Assembly (NCBI RefSeq): GCF_900564155.1
Contig: NZ_LS999839.1
Span: forward strand, 3,841,097 to 3,905,096
Direction of reading: 5' to 3'
From: Pedobacter schmidteae
GTDB lineage: Bacteria; Bacteroidota; Bacteroidia; Sphingobacteriales; Sphingobacteriaceae
DNA length: 64,000 nt
Position numbers and translations under genes: made by a program. How positions within the stretch are numbered: the stretch's first letter is position 1; every line of letters begins with the position of its first letter. Under the pieces are notes generated by a model. That model saw only the letters and a program-made list of their open reading frames with translations, searched no databases and was not told where the DNA came from. Positions 27,735 to 36,898 of this stretch are shown one piece after another.

Positions 27735-28484
27735 TTACAGAAACATACTATAAATGGCCATTTCCATTGGAGTATGGCAGTTAAGCTTACGAAAAATGTT
27801 TTTTCGGTGGGTCTTAACTGTATCATAAGAAATGCTCAATTTGCCTGCAATATTTTGGTTGTCCATTCCGTTTGCTATAAACTTGCATATTTCTTTTTCG
27901 CGAAACGTGAGGGTCTGTAATTTTTTGCGGATCAAGTCCAGATATTCCTTGTTTTTATAAAAAAAGTGCGCCATTTTCATATACGTTTCTGCATGGTCTG
28001 CATCTATTTCAATTTGAAAGCTGACTGACGAATCTCCTGTAGAGAAACCAAGAGGTTCCATTTTTGACTGTTTCTTTCTAACCATATTTGTCTGACCATA
28101 CAAAGTTCTAATGGCATAATTATCGTCAATAAAGAACTGTGGAACCAGCTTTGCATCCCCCTTTTCCATAATCTCGTTAGCCGAAAGTTGTGCCCTAAGG
28201 TTACTGCTAACAACGTAAGCTGCCCGTACATCCGGTTTCTTAGTAACAATCGGAACGTTTAGAAATTGGTCTACCCATTTCTGTAACTCTGGTGGGATTA
28301 CAAACTCGAGATTAGATAGGTTCCAGAGCGAGGTTACGAAAGGAGTTCGTTCTGCTATTGGTCTAAACTCCTTGATTGCTTGTACGAATTCATCTGTCGT
28401 AGGATTATATTTCCATTTGGAGTGCAACAAGTTGCCACTCTCAAAATGATTTACGATAAGGACATCTGTTTCATATAGCGTCAT
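27735..28484 (-). CDS. LuxR-type helix-turn-helix transcriptional regulator
   Basis: This 249-residue protein has a C-terminal LuxR/GerE DNA-binding domain (~190-245, with LTFREKEICKFIANGMDNQN and IAGKLSISYDTVKTH). The N-terminal ~185 residues are not a receiver domain and could be a PAS-like or ligand-sensing domain; they are not recognised. It is upstream of and co-oriented with the MauE and cysteine-protein genes, so it may control them. A strong dyad (AATACCCC/GGGGTATT) lies 60 bp upstream of its start in the divergent spacer and is a likely operator. Confidence 0.85.
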   Translation of the reverse strand: MTLYETDVLIVNHFESGNLLHSKWKYNPTTDEFVQAIKEFRPIAERTPFVTSLWNLSNLEFVIPPELQKWVDQFLNVPIVTKKPDVRAAYVVSSNLRAQLSANEIMEKGDAKLVPQFFIDDNYAIRTLYGQTNMVRKKQSKMEPLGFSTGDSSVSFQIEIDADHAETYMKMAHFFYKNKEYLDLIRKKLQTLTFREKEICKFIANGMDNQNIAGKLSISYDTVKTHRKNIFRKLNCHTPMEMAIYSMFL

Positions 28485-28543
28485 GACGGAGCTAAATTTT
28501 CTAATATAAATATAGCAAAATTGAGATTTCTTTTTTTAACCTA

Positions 28544-28563
28544 AATACCCCGCAGGGGGTATT
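28544..28563. promoter_or_regulatory. Dyad operator candidate for the LuxR-type regulator
   Basis: AATACCCC-GCAG-GGGGTATT is a perfect 8-bp inverted repeat with a 4-bp centre. It sits in the 160-bp spacer between the LuxR-type gene (start 28484, minus) and the gene at 28645 (plus), so it could act on both. Confidence 0.6.
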
Positions 28564-28644
28564 GATGCGTACAGCAGTCACTGCGATCTTTATTATTGCT
28601 TTCTGTGACTAAGTTTAGGGTATGGAATAAAAAGAAAACGAGAA

Positions 28645-29937
28645 ATGTCTACGTTAAAAAAGTTAGGTCTTTTTGTATTGTTATTGTTTCCGGGAAATCT
28701 GATCCTGGCACAGGACAGAAAAGATGGCGAATACAATACTTTTTCTTTTAAGGGACAGCAAAACCCGGAGCTCTGGGTGACAATGTACGCCAGAAAAAGG
28801 TCCTGGGGAATGGGCCAGCAGTTCTATAGCATTCAGATAGAGAATGTCACCGATAAAAAGTTAAAGGTAAAAGGAAACTATCACGCCGTCCTCACCTGTG
28901 GAAATGAAGTATCTTCGGACATTGACATTATACTTGGGCCGCATGAAAAATTGGGGGGAAACAGTTTTGCCACTGATGTAACTGGCCTTACGGCTTCTGC
29001 GGAGAGCGAAGACTGCAAAGGCACTCCGATATATGAAAACGGCAAACAGGTTGGAACGAACAGAATAAAAAGTGTGGGCTACCGCATAACGCAAATAACA
29101 GATATGAATTTGCAGCAGAAAACAGTTGAGCACAAACCACAACCTATCTATAAGGCCCCATCCGGCACAGCAACAACAACGAGCCCGCTCAGATCGTCAG
29201 GAACGAATACTGCGAATTCGTCAGCAACGAGGAACGATAATGGAGCTAATCAGCGCCAGGCTATAATGGACAACTTGAACAGGCAACTGGAAAAAAATAG
29301 AAATACAACCAATGCTATTGTTGGAGGCTTGCAGCAGATAGGCAATATGTTTCAGGAGAATGCGGAAAGGAAGGCCGCTCAGCGACGTGCCGAATACGAA
29401 GCAGAAGATCGCAGGGAAGCGCAAAAAAGACAACAAGAAGCCATAGCCCTTGAAAAAAAGGCAGAGCAAAGAGCTGAACTACAACGGTTACAATCTGAGG
29501 CAGCAGATTCCAGATTTAAGTCGATAAGTGAATGGGATAAAAAATGTATCGGTAACTATATGATAAAACATAAAACATCTGAAATACCACAAAATGTGAA
29601 CCAGGTATATTATATCACCTATGGCAGAACTGCTGAAAGGCCATTTAATATCACAGTAAGAACCTATATCCTGAACAAATACAGTGATAATACATGGATG
29701 TTAGAAAGCGATATGTTGAATAAAATAAAATTTAAAAACGGATATATAGTTGATAACGAAGGTTATCTAATCGGCTTAAACTATCTTTTAGGTTTTTTTG
29801 CCACTAAAGCAGAAGCAAATATGGTACTGGCACAAATTGAAAAAAATGCTCCTAATGGAAATATTGATAAGAGCTTTGTGCAAATTAACGGTGCGGAAAC
29901 GAAGATTGGAACAGATAAAAATTTTTGGAATAATTAG
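28645..29937 (+). CDS. Exported protein of unknown function with coiled coil
   Basis: This 430-residue protein has a signal peptide (cleavage after ILA, before QDRKD). A beta-rich N-terminal domain (~25-160) carries two cysteines (LTCGNE, EDCKG). A Thr/Ser/Asn-rich linker, a charged coiled coil (~225-285, rich in Ala, Glu, Arg and Gln) and a C-terminal alpha/beta region ending KIGTDKNFWNN follow. No family is recognised. It is followed after 15 bp by the TPR-like gene at 29953, so they are probably cotranscribed. It is divergent from the LuxR-type gene and shares its operator region. Confidence 0.7.
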   Translation: MSTLKKLGLFVLLLFPGNLILAQDRKDGEYNTFSFKGQQNPELWVTMYARKRSWGMGQQFYSIQIENVTDKKLKVKGNYHAVLTCGNEVSSDIDIILGPHEKLGGNSFATDVTGLTASAESEDCKGTPIYENGKQVGTNRIKSVGYRITQITDMNLQQKTVEHKPQPIYKAPSGTATTTSPLRSSGTNTANSSATRNDNGANQRQAIMDNLNRQLEKNRNTTNAIVGGLQQIGNMFQENAERKAAQRRAEYEAEDRREAQKRQQEAIALEKKAEQRAELQRLQSEAADSRFKSISEWDKKCIGNYMIKHKTSEIPQNVNQVYYITYGRTAERPFNITVRTYILNKYSDNTWMLESDMLNKIKFKNGYIVDNEGYLIGLNYLLGFFATKAEANMVLAQIEKNAPNGNIDKSFVQINGAETKIGTDKNFWNN

Positions 29938-29952
29938 ACACAGGTAACTTAT

Positions 29953-31008
29953 ATGAAAAATCTATTCATTATTCTGACAGTATTCTTTTTCAGTAATGCA
30001 AAGGCGCAAATAAGCGATGTTGACGCGAGGTTGCTGTACCAACAGGCAGAAGATGCGTATAATAGGGCAGATTATTTTACTGCTGCAAAAACAACTTTTG
30101 ATTTGGCTGGCAAAATGGGTAACTGGAACGCAAAAAATCTTTATTTAAATTTGAAAAGTGTTTATATGAATTACACGGCTGGTGATAATCAAGAATCTAA
30201 AGGAGGTTATGACAAGTCTTATATTAATTTTAAGCTTTTTTATGACAGGTGCAATGATTTTGTTGCCATAACAAATAGCACCAAATACCCTGCGGACAAA
30301 TATAAAGAAATAGAGGAGATACAAGCTTATTTTAAAAGTAAGGTAGGTGAATATGCCTACCAGAAAGATCGCAGGCCACAGGATGCCATAGATTTTTTGA
30401 ACGATTGTGCTAAAAAGTTTGCTGTTCATAAGTTATATTTTGATACATACCAATACAGTGACTTCAATTTTGACCCGGAAAGAATATTTTTCCAAATGAA
30501 GGGGCCAACTTTAGAAGTTATATCCAGTTCTTTTGAGAGTGGGACAGCTATAGATGACGCAAAAATTCGGGTAGATTTACTTAATCTATCCAAAATCACC
30601 TCAGCAGAACTAAGAACCAGTGACGCGGGAAGAAGCTCGTTTTTATTTCTGTATGGGCAAACAAATTATGACAACGGTGGCAGGGAAGTTCAGGATTTTT
30701 GGATGATGGCCAAAAAGCGAGCATATATCGGTGCAAAAAAGGCAAGGAAGAAAGATGCTGAACGATATGAAAATAACAAAAATGAAATGATGGCCATAAG
30801 TAATGGCAGCAAGGAAATATCAACAGTGTTTTCCGCACTAAAATCAGGGAATAAATTCATTGATTTTTTTCTTTTTTTCAATACCAATAATGATCAATTT
30901 AGAAATGGTAACTATGCAGAACGCATACGGGAAGCCGTTCAATTTCTTATTGATTATTTTCCTAAAAAGAAAGAAGAAATGGCGGGACAAACTAAAAGTA
31001 AATTCTAA
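29953..31008 (+). CDS. Exported TPR-like protein of unknown function
   Basis: This 351-residue protein has a signal peptide ending KAQ and an N-terminal TPR-like helical segment (LYQQAEDAYNRADYFTAAKT). The remainder is helical with many aromatic residues, ending FPKKKEEMAGQTKSKF. It is paralogous to the interrupted gene at 31025: both share ISDVDA/ISDADA, YKEIEEIQAYFKSK and the C-terminal FPKKKEE segment. The family is not recognised. It is likely in an operon with the gene at 28645. Confidence 0.7.
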   Translation: MKNLFIILTVFFFSNAKAQISDVDARLLYQQAEDAYNRADYFTAAKTTFDLAGKMGNWNAKNLYLNLKSVYMNYTAGDNQESKGGYDKSYINFKLFYDRCNDFVAITNSTKYPADKYKEIEEIQAYFKSKVGEYAYQKDRRPQDAIDFLNDCAKKFAVHKLYFDTYQYSDFNFDPERIFFQMKGPTLEVISSSFESGTAIDDAKIRVDLLNLSKITSAELRTSDAGRSSFLFLYGQTNYDNGGREVQDFWMMAKKRAYIGAKKARKKDAERYENNKNEMMAISNGSKEISTVFSALKSGNKFIDFFLFFNTNNDQFRNGNYAERIREAVQFLIDYFPKKKEEMAGQTKSKF

Positions 31009-31024
31009 TTTTTGCTTATAAACC

Positions 31025-32077
31025 ATGAAGAAATTATTCTTAATTCTTGCTCTTGGTCTGCTTTTCAGTAAAGTGCATGCCCAGATCAGTGATGCAGATG
31101 CAAAAATACTGTACTAAGAAGCGGAAAATGCTTACAACAATGAAAATTATATTGACGCTACTCTAAAGTCATTTACACTTTATAAAAAAATGGGAGAATG
31201 GACACCGAAGGTCCTCTACCTTTATCTAAAAAGCTCGTACAAAGCGCCACCAAGCGATTATACCAGCAACTTAGGATTAAGTAATTTGTCTAATGTATTT
31301 TTTAAAATAACAAATCAAGCAACCTACCCGGCCGAAAAGTATAAAGAAATACAAGATATACAGGCCTATTTTAAAACAAAAGCAGAAGAATTGGCTTACC
31401 AAAAAGACCGCACCCCACAGGATGCCATTAATTTCCTGAATGAATGTTTTAAAAAGTTTCCGAAATACCCTTATAGTGAATCAAATAAAATAACCAAAAT
31501 TGAAAGAGAAATTTCATTGTACGGAACTTGTTTATGCATGCTGACCAAAGCTATTTTCCACGATTATGAATATAATAGACATTTTTATCATGTCAAAGGC
31601 AGTACCAAATATTTCGATTTGAGCAAATTATGGCTAAATACATTTGATGTAAAATATGACGAACTGTTGAAAGTTAAGGAAGTATTAACGACAGGGCAGT
31701 TACGTTATGATGGAGATAATAAATTTTTAGCAGGCTATGTTGCTTATAGTACAAATGAAGGCCGTATTGGGACGGACAATTTATATAAAAATGAAAAGAG
31801 CGTATTAAAAATATTTAATGAGATGGTTTTAGTCCCATGTTCAGTGGCATTTGATGATAATAGCTTGAAGAACGCTAAACAATTGGGGGCATTTGAATCC
31901 CGACTTATTTCCTCAAGCGATGCATACGATTTTATTGGCCTCAATTTTAATAAGAATGCTGCTGAATTTATAGACGGTAACTATGAGAAACGGATAATGG
32001 AAGCTTATAAATTTTTATTAGATTATTTTCCTAAAAAGAAGGAAGAAACCGCGAAACAATCTAAAAATAAATTCTGA
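31025..32077 (+). pseudogene. Paralogue of the 29953 protein, interrupted by an in-frame stop
   Basis: The ATG at 31025 opens a frame with a good signal peptide (LALGLLFSKVHAQ) and then ISDADAKILY, followed by TAA at 31115-31117 (codon 31). The frame continues intact for 320 codons to 32077. The intact paralogue at 29953 has LYQQAEDAY where this one has LY-stop-EAENAY, so a single C-to-T change (CAA to TAA) explains the break. The remainder keeps clear similarity through the C-terminal FPKKKEETAKQSKNKF. It is either a recent pseudogene, a phase or strain variant, or a sequencing error. A restart at 31190 would give a 295-residue protein without a signal peptide. Confidence 0.8.
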
Positions 32078-32203
32078 AGTAGATTGATAGCATTTTCGAC
32101 GCCGTCTTCACAGATGGTAAGTGAACTATAGATGAAAACACAAGGAGTTAAATTTCGTTTTGAGTGGGTAATAGCTTAACTTTGGGTATAACCAACTAAC
32201 CTG

Positions 32204-32809
32204 ATGGCTGTAACCAAGCAAATCGAAGAAACTGAACTTCTTGAGCAATTGAGGGACGGAAAAGTATGGGCTTTTGACGAATTGTATCATTCGTATTCGG
32301 GACCTTTACTGTGGAAGCTGCGCAGGATGGTGAAGGATGCTGAAGAGGCGGATGAGCTTTTACAGGATCTGTTTGTGAAGGTTTGGGAGCGAAGGGAGCA
32401 GATTACTGTGCGGCAGTCTTTTGAGTCGTATTTGTACCGGATGGCGGAACGGATGGCGATTGATTATTTCCGTAAGCTGGCTCGTCAGAGTAAGTTGTAT
32501 GAGCAGGTGCAGGCGGGTTCTACTGAGGTGGTGGAGGATTTGGAGGAATTGCTTTTTGCTAAGGAAACGCAGTCTTTGCTGAATGATGCGATTGCTGCTT
32601 TGCCTGAGCAGCGAAGAAGGGCTTTTACGCTTTGTAAGCTGGAGGGCAAAAGTCACCAGGAAGCGGCCGAGCTGATGAACATCAGTCCCAATACGGTGCA
32701 CAATCATCTGGTGAAGGCGGTGAGTTTTGTGAAGGACCATCTGGAGAAATCCGGTAAGTCGTTATCTCCTTTGGCTTTGATCATTTGTATTGCTACGATG
32801 AATTCGTAG
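32204..32809 (+). CDS. ECF RNA polymerase sigma factor, orphan
   Basis: This 201-residue protein has sigma region 2 (~25-95, with EADELLQDLFVKVWERR) and region 4 (~125-180, with ALPEQRRRAFTLCKLEGKSH and an HTH at NISPNTVHNHL). It is of the FecI-like Bacteroidota type usually followed by fecR, but here no fecR is adjacent and the next gene is convergent. Codon usage is G-rich, like the first two thirds of the fecR at 19295, suggesting those two once belonged together. A TAACTTTG box (TAnnTTTG type) lies at about 32177-32184 upstream. Confidence 0.9.
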   Translation: MAVTKQIEETELLEQLRDGKVWAFDELYHSYSGPLLWKLRRMVKDAEEADELLQDLFVKVWERREQITVRQSFESYLYRMAERMAIDYFRKLARQSKLYEQVQAGSTEVVEDLEELLFAKETQSLLNDAIAALPEQRRRAFTLCKLEGKSHQEAAELMNISPNTVHNHLVKAVSFVKDHLEKSGKSLSPLALIICIATMNS

Positions 32810-32898
32810 TATTTCTTAAGTTTCAACTGTTTTATCAGGTTATTTGATTTCCACAAAATGAGAATCTGTAATTATCTTTGTCGGAGTGAGTTTAAGAT

Positions 32899-33303
32899 TT
32901 ATCGATAACCGATTTGTACACAAAATAAGTCAAACCCTTCTTCGTAAGAAAAATTTGGTTTAGGTAGCTCATGAAAATGCCCGAAGCTATTGTCTTCTAT
33001 GAATTTGAGGATTGTATTATACATATTGTCATATTCCTGAAGAAAATCCTCCCTATCTTTCTCCTTTTCTTCAATAACAAATGTAAATCGTGTATCTATT
33101 TTGCAATTCAAAAATAGCTCGTTGGTATCGGCATCAAGATAGGATAAGTCCCAAAGTGTGCTGACACGACCTTCTTTCTCTTCTTCAAGTCTAGAAAAGA
33201 GGGACCGTGTAAATAGCGGTTTAATGTTCTTATGCGGAGTTTGCCAAAATAATCTTTCCAGAGTATAATAGACGATATTTTTCTCCCGGTCGTTTATTTT
33301 CAT
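32899..33303 (-). CDS. Protein of unknown function, 134 residues
   Basis: This soluble, acidic protein has no signal peptide. It is rich in Asp, Glu, Phe and Tyr and ends FDLFCVQIGYR. No family is recognised. It starts 8 bp after the lipoprotein gene at 33312 and is probably cotranscribed with it. Because the upstream partner is an exported lipoprotein while this one is cytoplasmic, an immunity-like or accessory role is conceivable but unsupported. Confidence 0.6.
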   Translation of the reverse strand: MKINDREKNIVYYTLERLFWQTPHKNIKPLFTRSLFSRLEEEKEGRVSTLWDLSYLDADTNELFLNCKIDTRFTFVIEEKEKDREDFLQEYDNMYNTILKFIEDNSFGHFHELPKPNFSYEEGFDLFCVQIGYR

Positions 33304-33311
33304 AGTTCGTT

Positions 33312-33971
33312 CTAATAATTAACAAGCCCATTACAGGTTAAACCTGCTTCATGATTAAACGCGGCCTGGTCTGTAAAGGTAAAAGATTCGGAAGTTACGT
33401 TATGTGTAATTGTAACTCTATAATTAATTTCACAATTCCATGATAACAAAGTCCAACCTACCGGAGGAAAAGGATCAAAAAGATTATACTCTCCAACAAT
33501 AGCAGCATTCGTAGTTGTCGTATAAGTACCGTCATTTGTTTCCATATTTGTAGGGTGGCACATTACCCACATATGGTCAATTGCAATAATCATCGGGCAC
33601 ATTGAGATATAATTTGCATAGCAATGAACATAGGTTTGAGTAGTACCCACATAACCTAAACCAACATCTGCAAGATCAGATAATTTGCGGTAACGTTGTG
33701 GCGCCGAAGTGAATTTATTGCCCGGTCGGTTTAAGGAAACTTCTATTTTTATTTTTGAAGTATCGGTATTTGAATTGATTTCTGTTTTGCCATTACGGTA
33801 TATGATGGTTGTACCGTCCTTATTGCCCCGAATGGACTTTGGAAGTGTTGCTCTTATACTGTCGGCTTTACGTTTCAGTTCTTGCCGGATGGTTTCATTC
33901 TTGAAAGAGTCATTCTTATTGCATGCTGATAAAAAAAGAGCGGCAAGTACGATAATTGTAAAATGTTTCAT
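33312..33971 (-). CDS. Lipoprotein of unknown function
   Basis: This 219-residue protein has a lipobox (ALFLSAC, cysteine 17), then a charged helix (~25-45) and a beta-rich C-terminal domain with five further cysteines (HCYANYISMC, MCHP, WNCEI, LTCNG), which may form disulfides. Unrecognised family. It is the first gene of a two-gene unit with 32899. Its upstream spacer is long (473 bp). Confidence 0.65.
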   Translation of the reverse strand: MKHFTIIVLAALFLSACNKNDSFKNETIRQELKRKADSIRATLPKSIRGNKDGTTIIYRNGKTEINSNTDTSKIKIEVSLNRPGNKFTSAPQRYRKLSDLADVGLGYVGTTQTYVHCYANYISMCPMIIAIDHMWVMCHPTNMETNDGTYTTTTNAAIVGEYNLFDPFPPVGWTLLSWNCEINYRVTITHNVTSESFTFTDQAAFNHEAGLTCNGLVNY

Positions 33972-34444
33972 ATCAATTTAGACGTTAAATTAGACAACCC
34001 ACTTCGCGGGGCTGTATATCGGCATCATTCTTAAAACTGAATGCTGTTTATTTACTGATGTGAAAAACGAATGGATCTGATGATATAATTGAGTGTCTGA
34101 CTTGTACCTGCAATCGGGTCTTACGTAAATGTAATCTTACAGGCAGAGTACAGCAAATCTTTTACGTCAACTGTTTGATTTTTTACGTGAATGAAGGAGT
34201 GGACCAGGTGTTTGATTTTTATTTGAACTTTTTTCTGTTTGGGATAGTCAGTTTGTCTTTGCCGTTCGTCTTAATCATATAAAATATGCCATTGCCAGCA
34301 AAAATCGGTTTTGTTGCTGATGGTTTTTAGGTGAGTTAATAATGAGAAATGGCAGGTTGGATTTCCTGTCATTTTCTTCTGCTTTTTGAGCTGTCTGGAG
34401 GACGGAGCGAAGAATAAGCCGAGTGAATAATATTTAAATAAAAT
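33972..34444. other. 473-bp gene-free region
   Basis: No credible gene is seen. It holds the promoter region of the minus-strand lipoprotein and, near 34347-34374, a 10-bp stem (AAATGGCAGG with CCTGTCATTT, one G-U pair) followed by a T/C-rich tail. This could be a weak plus-strand terminator or a leader structure of the small gene at 34445. Short repeats of GTTTGATTTTT occur at about 34170-34220. Confidence 0.5.
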
Positions 34445-34633
34445 ATGATGAAGAAAAGTAAAATGATACCCTTTGAACCAGAAAATGAACTGAACACTAT
34501 GACCTTAATGGAAAAATTTGGTCTGAGCAGGGATCAGGCTAACCAGATTTTATGGAGCTTGTTTGACCAGGGGCATGATTTGATGCCCGAACTGAATGAG
34601 GAGAAAGTAAAAGCTTTACTGAAAGCAGAGTGA
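34445..34633 (+). CDS. Small protein of unknown function, 62 residues
   Basis: This is a charged small protein with a central helix pair (MEKFGLSRDQANQILWSLFD) that could be an HTH-like or UBA-like fold. It has no signal peptide. Start codons at 34445 and 34448 are both possible. It stands 131 bp before an XRE-type regulator gene and may be cotranscribed with it. Family not recognised. Confidence 0.5.
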   Translation: MMKKSKMIPFEPENELNTMTLMEKFGLSRDQANQILWSLFDQGHDLMPELNEEKVKALLKAE

Positions 34634-34764
34634 CGGGATTAATTCCCGGTATTTTGAAGCGCTCTCTTCTTCGATTTGTTTCAAAATTTACCAGGTTAAC
34701 CTTATTTTTAGCCTGGAATTATCGATTGTAATAACAAATGTAAAACTAATTATAAAGCGACCAT

Positions 34765-35031
34765 ATGACCATTGGAGAAGCATTGAGGCATTTGCGGCAA
34801 TTGTACTGGTGCCGTAACCAGGACCTGATACTGGCTTTGAATACCAACGGGGCCAGCTATCAGCGGATTGAAAAAGGACAGAAAGAACTGAGCCTGATTT
34901 TGGCGGTGCGGTTATGCCGTTTTTACGACATTAGCTTGGACAACCTGATTGACCTGATTGACCCTGCAGAGTTAGAAAGAAAAGAGCTATCGGCCATTAA
35001 AATTGCTGAAAAGCGAAAGGCCAGGCGATGA
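34765..35031 (+). CDS. XRE-family helix-turn-helix regulator
   Basis: This 88-residue protein has an HTH_3/Cro-CI type domain in residues 1-65 (IGEALRHLRQLYWCRNQDLI, ASYQRIEKGQKELSLILAVR, then FYDISLDNLIDL). A basic tail (KIAEKRKARR) follows. It binds DNA as a dimer in the known family. It is similar in design to the protein at 43663. Target unknown; a terminator follows at 35115. Confidence 0.8.
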   Translation: MTIGEALRHLRQLYWCRNQDLILALNTNGASYQRIEKGQKELSLILAVRLCRFYDISLDNLIDLIDPAELERKELSAIKIAEKRKARR

Positions 35032-35114
35032 CATAAAAAACATACCTATTAACGCGCTTAACGTCTTACTCTCTCTCAAAAAAACGTACTCAATTTTTAT
35101 AGATAGTTAGTTAC

Positions 35115-35148
35115 AAAACCGGGAGTAAGCCATGCTCGCGGTTTTTTT
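35115..35148 (+). terminator. Rho-independent terminator after the XRE regulator
   Basis: AAAACCGGGAG and CTCGCGGTTTT pair with one mismatch, then a T-run. Confidence 0.75.
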
Positions 35149-35272
35149 GTTTTTACAATGCTCGTCTCTTCGACAAAGGAATTGCTTCCAGCGAAGAGAA
35201 TGGCAATTTAAACTCCCCGCTTCCAGGTTGATGGGTGAAAGGTAACCTTGACTGTATTTTGAACTTAAATTG

Positions 35273-35881
35273 ATGTTTAACAACCAACAAGCCTTAGAAA
35301 AATTGATGAAGCTGCTGCGCAGTGTAAGACCTAAGTTTGACCTGCCCATGCGGCTGGAGTATTTTTTTAAAGAACATATGGATGAGTATGATCCTGTGCC
35401 GAATGAAGACCTGGTGGTACGGGGCAGGATACCATTATTTGCCTACTACATCATCAGCGGTTATGTTTACGTCACCTACAAAAACAAGGAAGGCCAGCTA
35501 AGGGTAAAGTACTTTTATGCGGCGGACAGTATTGTCGCCTTTATTTGTTTTTTGGATAGGCTGCCTTCACATTACCATATTTACGCAGGACACCATACCA
35601 AACTGGCGGTTATCAGCAGGGCAAGCGTGGGGCTGCTGTTTGAGGAGTGGGAACATATGCGAAGTTTTGCTTATACGGTACTGATAGAGGATGACAGATT
35701 TAGAGGCGAAATATATGATGACCTGATGGAGCTGGACCCGGTACCACGTGTAGTGGAATTTTACCGCTTAAACCCCTGCCTGCTGCCCGCAGTTGAGGCC
35801 AGACTTGATAAGTGGATAGCGAGGTTTTTGAAATTGAAACTGAGATACCTGGTAAAGATAAGACAGGGATTAGGGCAATAA
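35273..35881 (+). CDS. Crp/Fnr-like protein (degenerate cyclic-nucleotide-binding fold)
   Basis: The ATG at 35273 gives 202 residues. The central part (~45-130) reads like a cNMP-binding beta roll (GYVYVTYKNKEGQLRVKYFY, AADSIVAFICFL) but lacks a recognisable phosphate-binding cassette. The C-terminal region is basic and helical but without a clear HTH. Crp-like proteins of this kind are common in Bacteroidota and often sense something other than cAMP. It is followed by a terminator, then a small gene and a second Crp-like gene. Confidence 0.65.
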   Translation: MFNNQQALEKLMKLLRSVRPKFDLPMRLEYFFKEHMDEYDPVPNEDLVVRGRIPLFAYYIISGYVYVTYKNKEGQLRVKYFYAADSIVAFICFLDRLPSHYHIYAGHHTKLAVISRASVGLLFEEWEHMRSFAYTVLIEDDRFRGEIYDDLMELDPVPRVVEFYRLNPCLLPAVEARLDKWIARFLKLKLRYLVKIRQGLGQ

Positions 35882-35896
35882 CAAAAATTTGCGAAT

Positions 35897-35924
35897 AAAA
35901 CGCAGTACCTGGTACTGCGTTTTT
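35897..35924 (+). terminator. Rho-independent terminator
   Basis: AAAACGCAGTACC, a single T, and GGTACTGCGTTTT form a long perfect stem followed by TT-C-TTTT, 16 bp after the Crp-like stop. Confidence 0.8.
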
Positions 35925-35967
35925 CGTTTTATGCCGGTTTATTTTTGAGTTATAAACCAAATGCCAT

Positions 35968-36285
35968 ATGGACAGACTTTTAATCAGGATTTATTTGAAG
36001 CAGCGCGGTCATGGCGTGTTGCTGTTAAAAACCAACCGGTATACCCTGCGCATAAACCATATTGAAAAACCTGATCAGCTGAAAATAAAACTGAAAGAAC
36101 TGGCAGATGATATGGCCGGGATGGCAAATATGCAGGGGTGTATACCGATGGATGGTAAAACTGCATTGGCCGGCGTGATCCTATATAAATTGAGAACAGG
36201 TGAAGTAACCCTGCGCCTGATGGGACAGGAGTTTTGCTGGAAAGGCACATTGATTGAATTTAAGCGCACAACGCGGTTATTATAA
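35968..36285 (+). CDS. Protein of unknown function, 105 residues
   Basis: This basic small protein has beta-rich ends (LLIRIYLKQRGHGVLLL, TLRLMGQEFCWKGTLIEF) and a helical middle. No signal peptide, no recognised family. It ends 10 bp before the ATG of the Crp-like gene at 36296 and is therefore probably cotranscribed. A small gene directly before a Crp-like gene is also seen at 45181-46182, although the two small proteins do not look homologous. Confidence 0.6.
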   Translation: MDRLLIRIYLKQRGHGVLLLKTNRYTLRINHIEKPDQLKIKLKELADDMAGMANMQGCIPMDGKTALAGVILYKLRTGEVTLRLMGQEFCWKGTLIEFKRTTRLL

Positions 36286-36295
36286 AATAAAGAAC

Positions 36296-36898
36296 ATGAT
36301 AAAGCAGAAATTTATAAACTACCTGGATAGGAGGCGTTCGTTAAGTCCGGTACTAAAGGTTGCGTTAGAAAAAGACGAAAGCTTGCGGCGGCAGGTGCTA
36401 AAAAAAGGAACCAGCCTGTTGCTGCCCAAAATGGAAGTTGCGGAAATGCATTACCTGGCCAGCGGTATGTGCAAAGCTTTTTGGCTGGATGAAAACAATG
36501 AGGAACAAATTTATCAGATATGGGTGGAAGACAGTATGGTAAACCTATGGGAGCCTTTTTTTGCAGAGGAACGCAATACTTTGGTTTATCTGGTATTAAT
36601 GGAGGACAGCGAATTGCTAACGATAAGCAAGGCACAGCTGGATATGATCTGTTTGCTGCATACTGAAATGCTGGAGGTGTTGCACCGGGAGCGTGCTGAG
36701 CAAAGCGAAAACCGTAACCTACAGGTGCAGATACTGATGAGAAAAGAGGGTGACCGATATGAGTTGTTTGAAGAACAGTTTCCCTGGTTGAAGCAGCGCC
36801 TGACAGAAAAAGACCTCTGCTCGTTTTTAGCGATCGGGAAAACTACGCTGTTTACCAGCAGGCGTTTGCAGCTGTATAAAAGGCACAGAAAGCAATGA
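36296..36898 (+). CDS. Crp/Fnr-like transcriptional regulator
   Basis: The ATG at 36296 gives 200 residues; an upstream in-frame start at 36254 would overlap the previous gene. A cNMP-binding-like fold spans ~25-120 (YLASGMCKAFWLDENNEEQI, VEDSMVNLW). A C-terminal winged-helix-like region spans ~150-200, with a plausible HTH at DLCSFLAIGKTTLFTSRR. It probably regulates transcription in response to an unknown ligand. The terminator hairpin of the unit begins at the stop codon itself. A palindrome (GTTCCAAATGGAAC) follows and precedes the MauE gene. Confidence 0.72.
   Translation: MIKQKFINYLDRRRSLSPVLKVALEKDESLRRQVLKKGTSLLLPKMEVAEMHYLASGMCKAFWLDENNEEQIYQIWVEDSMVNLWEPFFAEERNTLVYLVLMEDSELLTISKAQLDMICLLHTEMLEVLHRERAEQSENRNLQVQILMRKEGDRYELFEEQFPWLKQRLTEKDLCSFLAIGKTTLFTSRRLQLYKRHRKQ

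Noticed and set aside
35700..36250. Minus-strand frames of 86-107 residues opposite the Crp-like genes
   Set aside because: They overlap well-supported genes completely and lack recognisable features.
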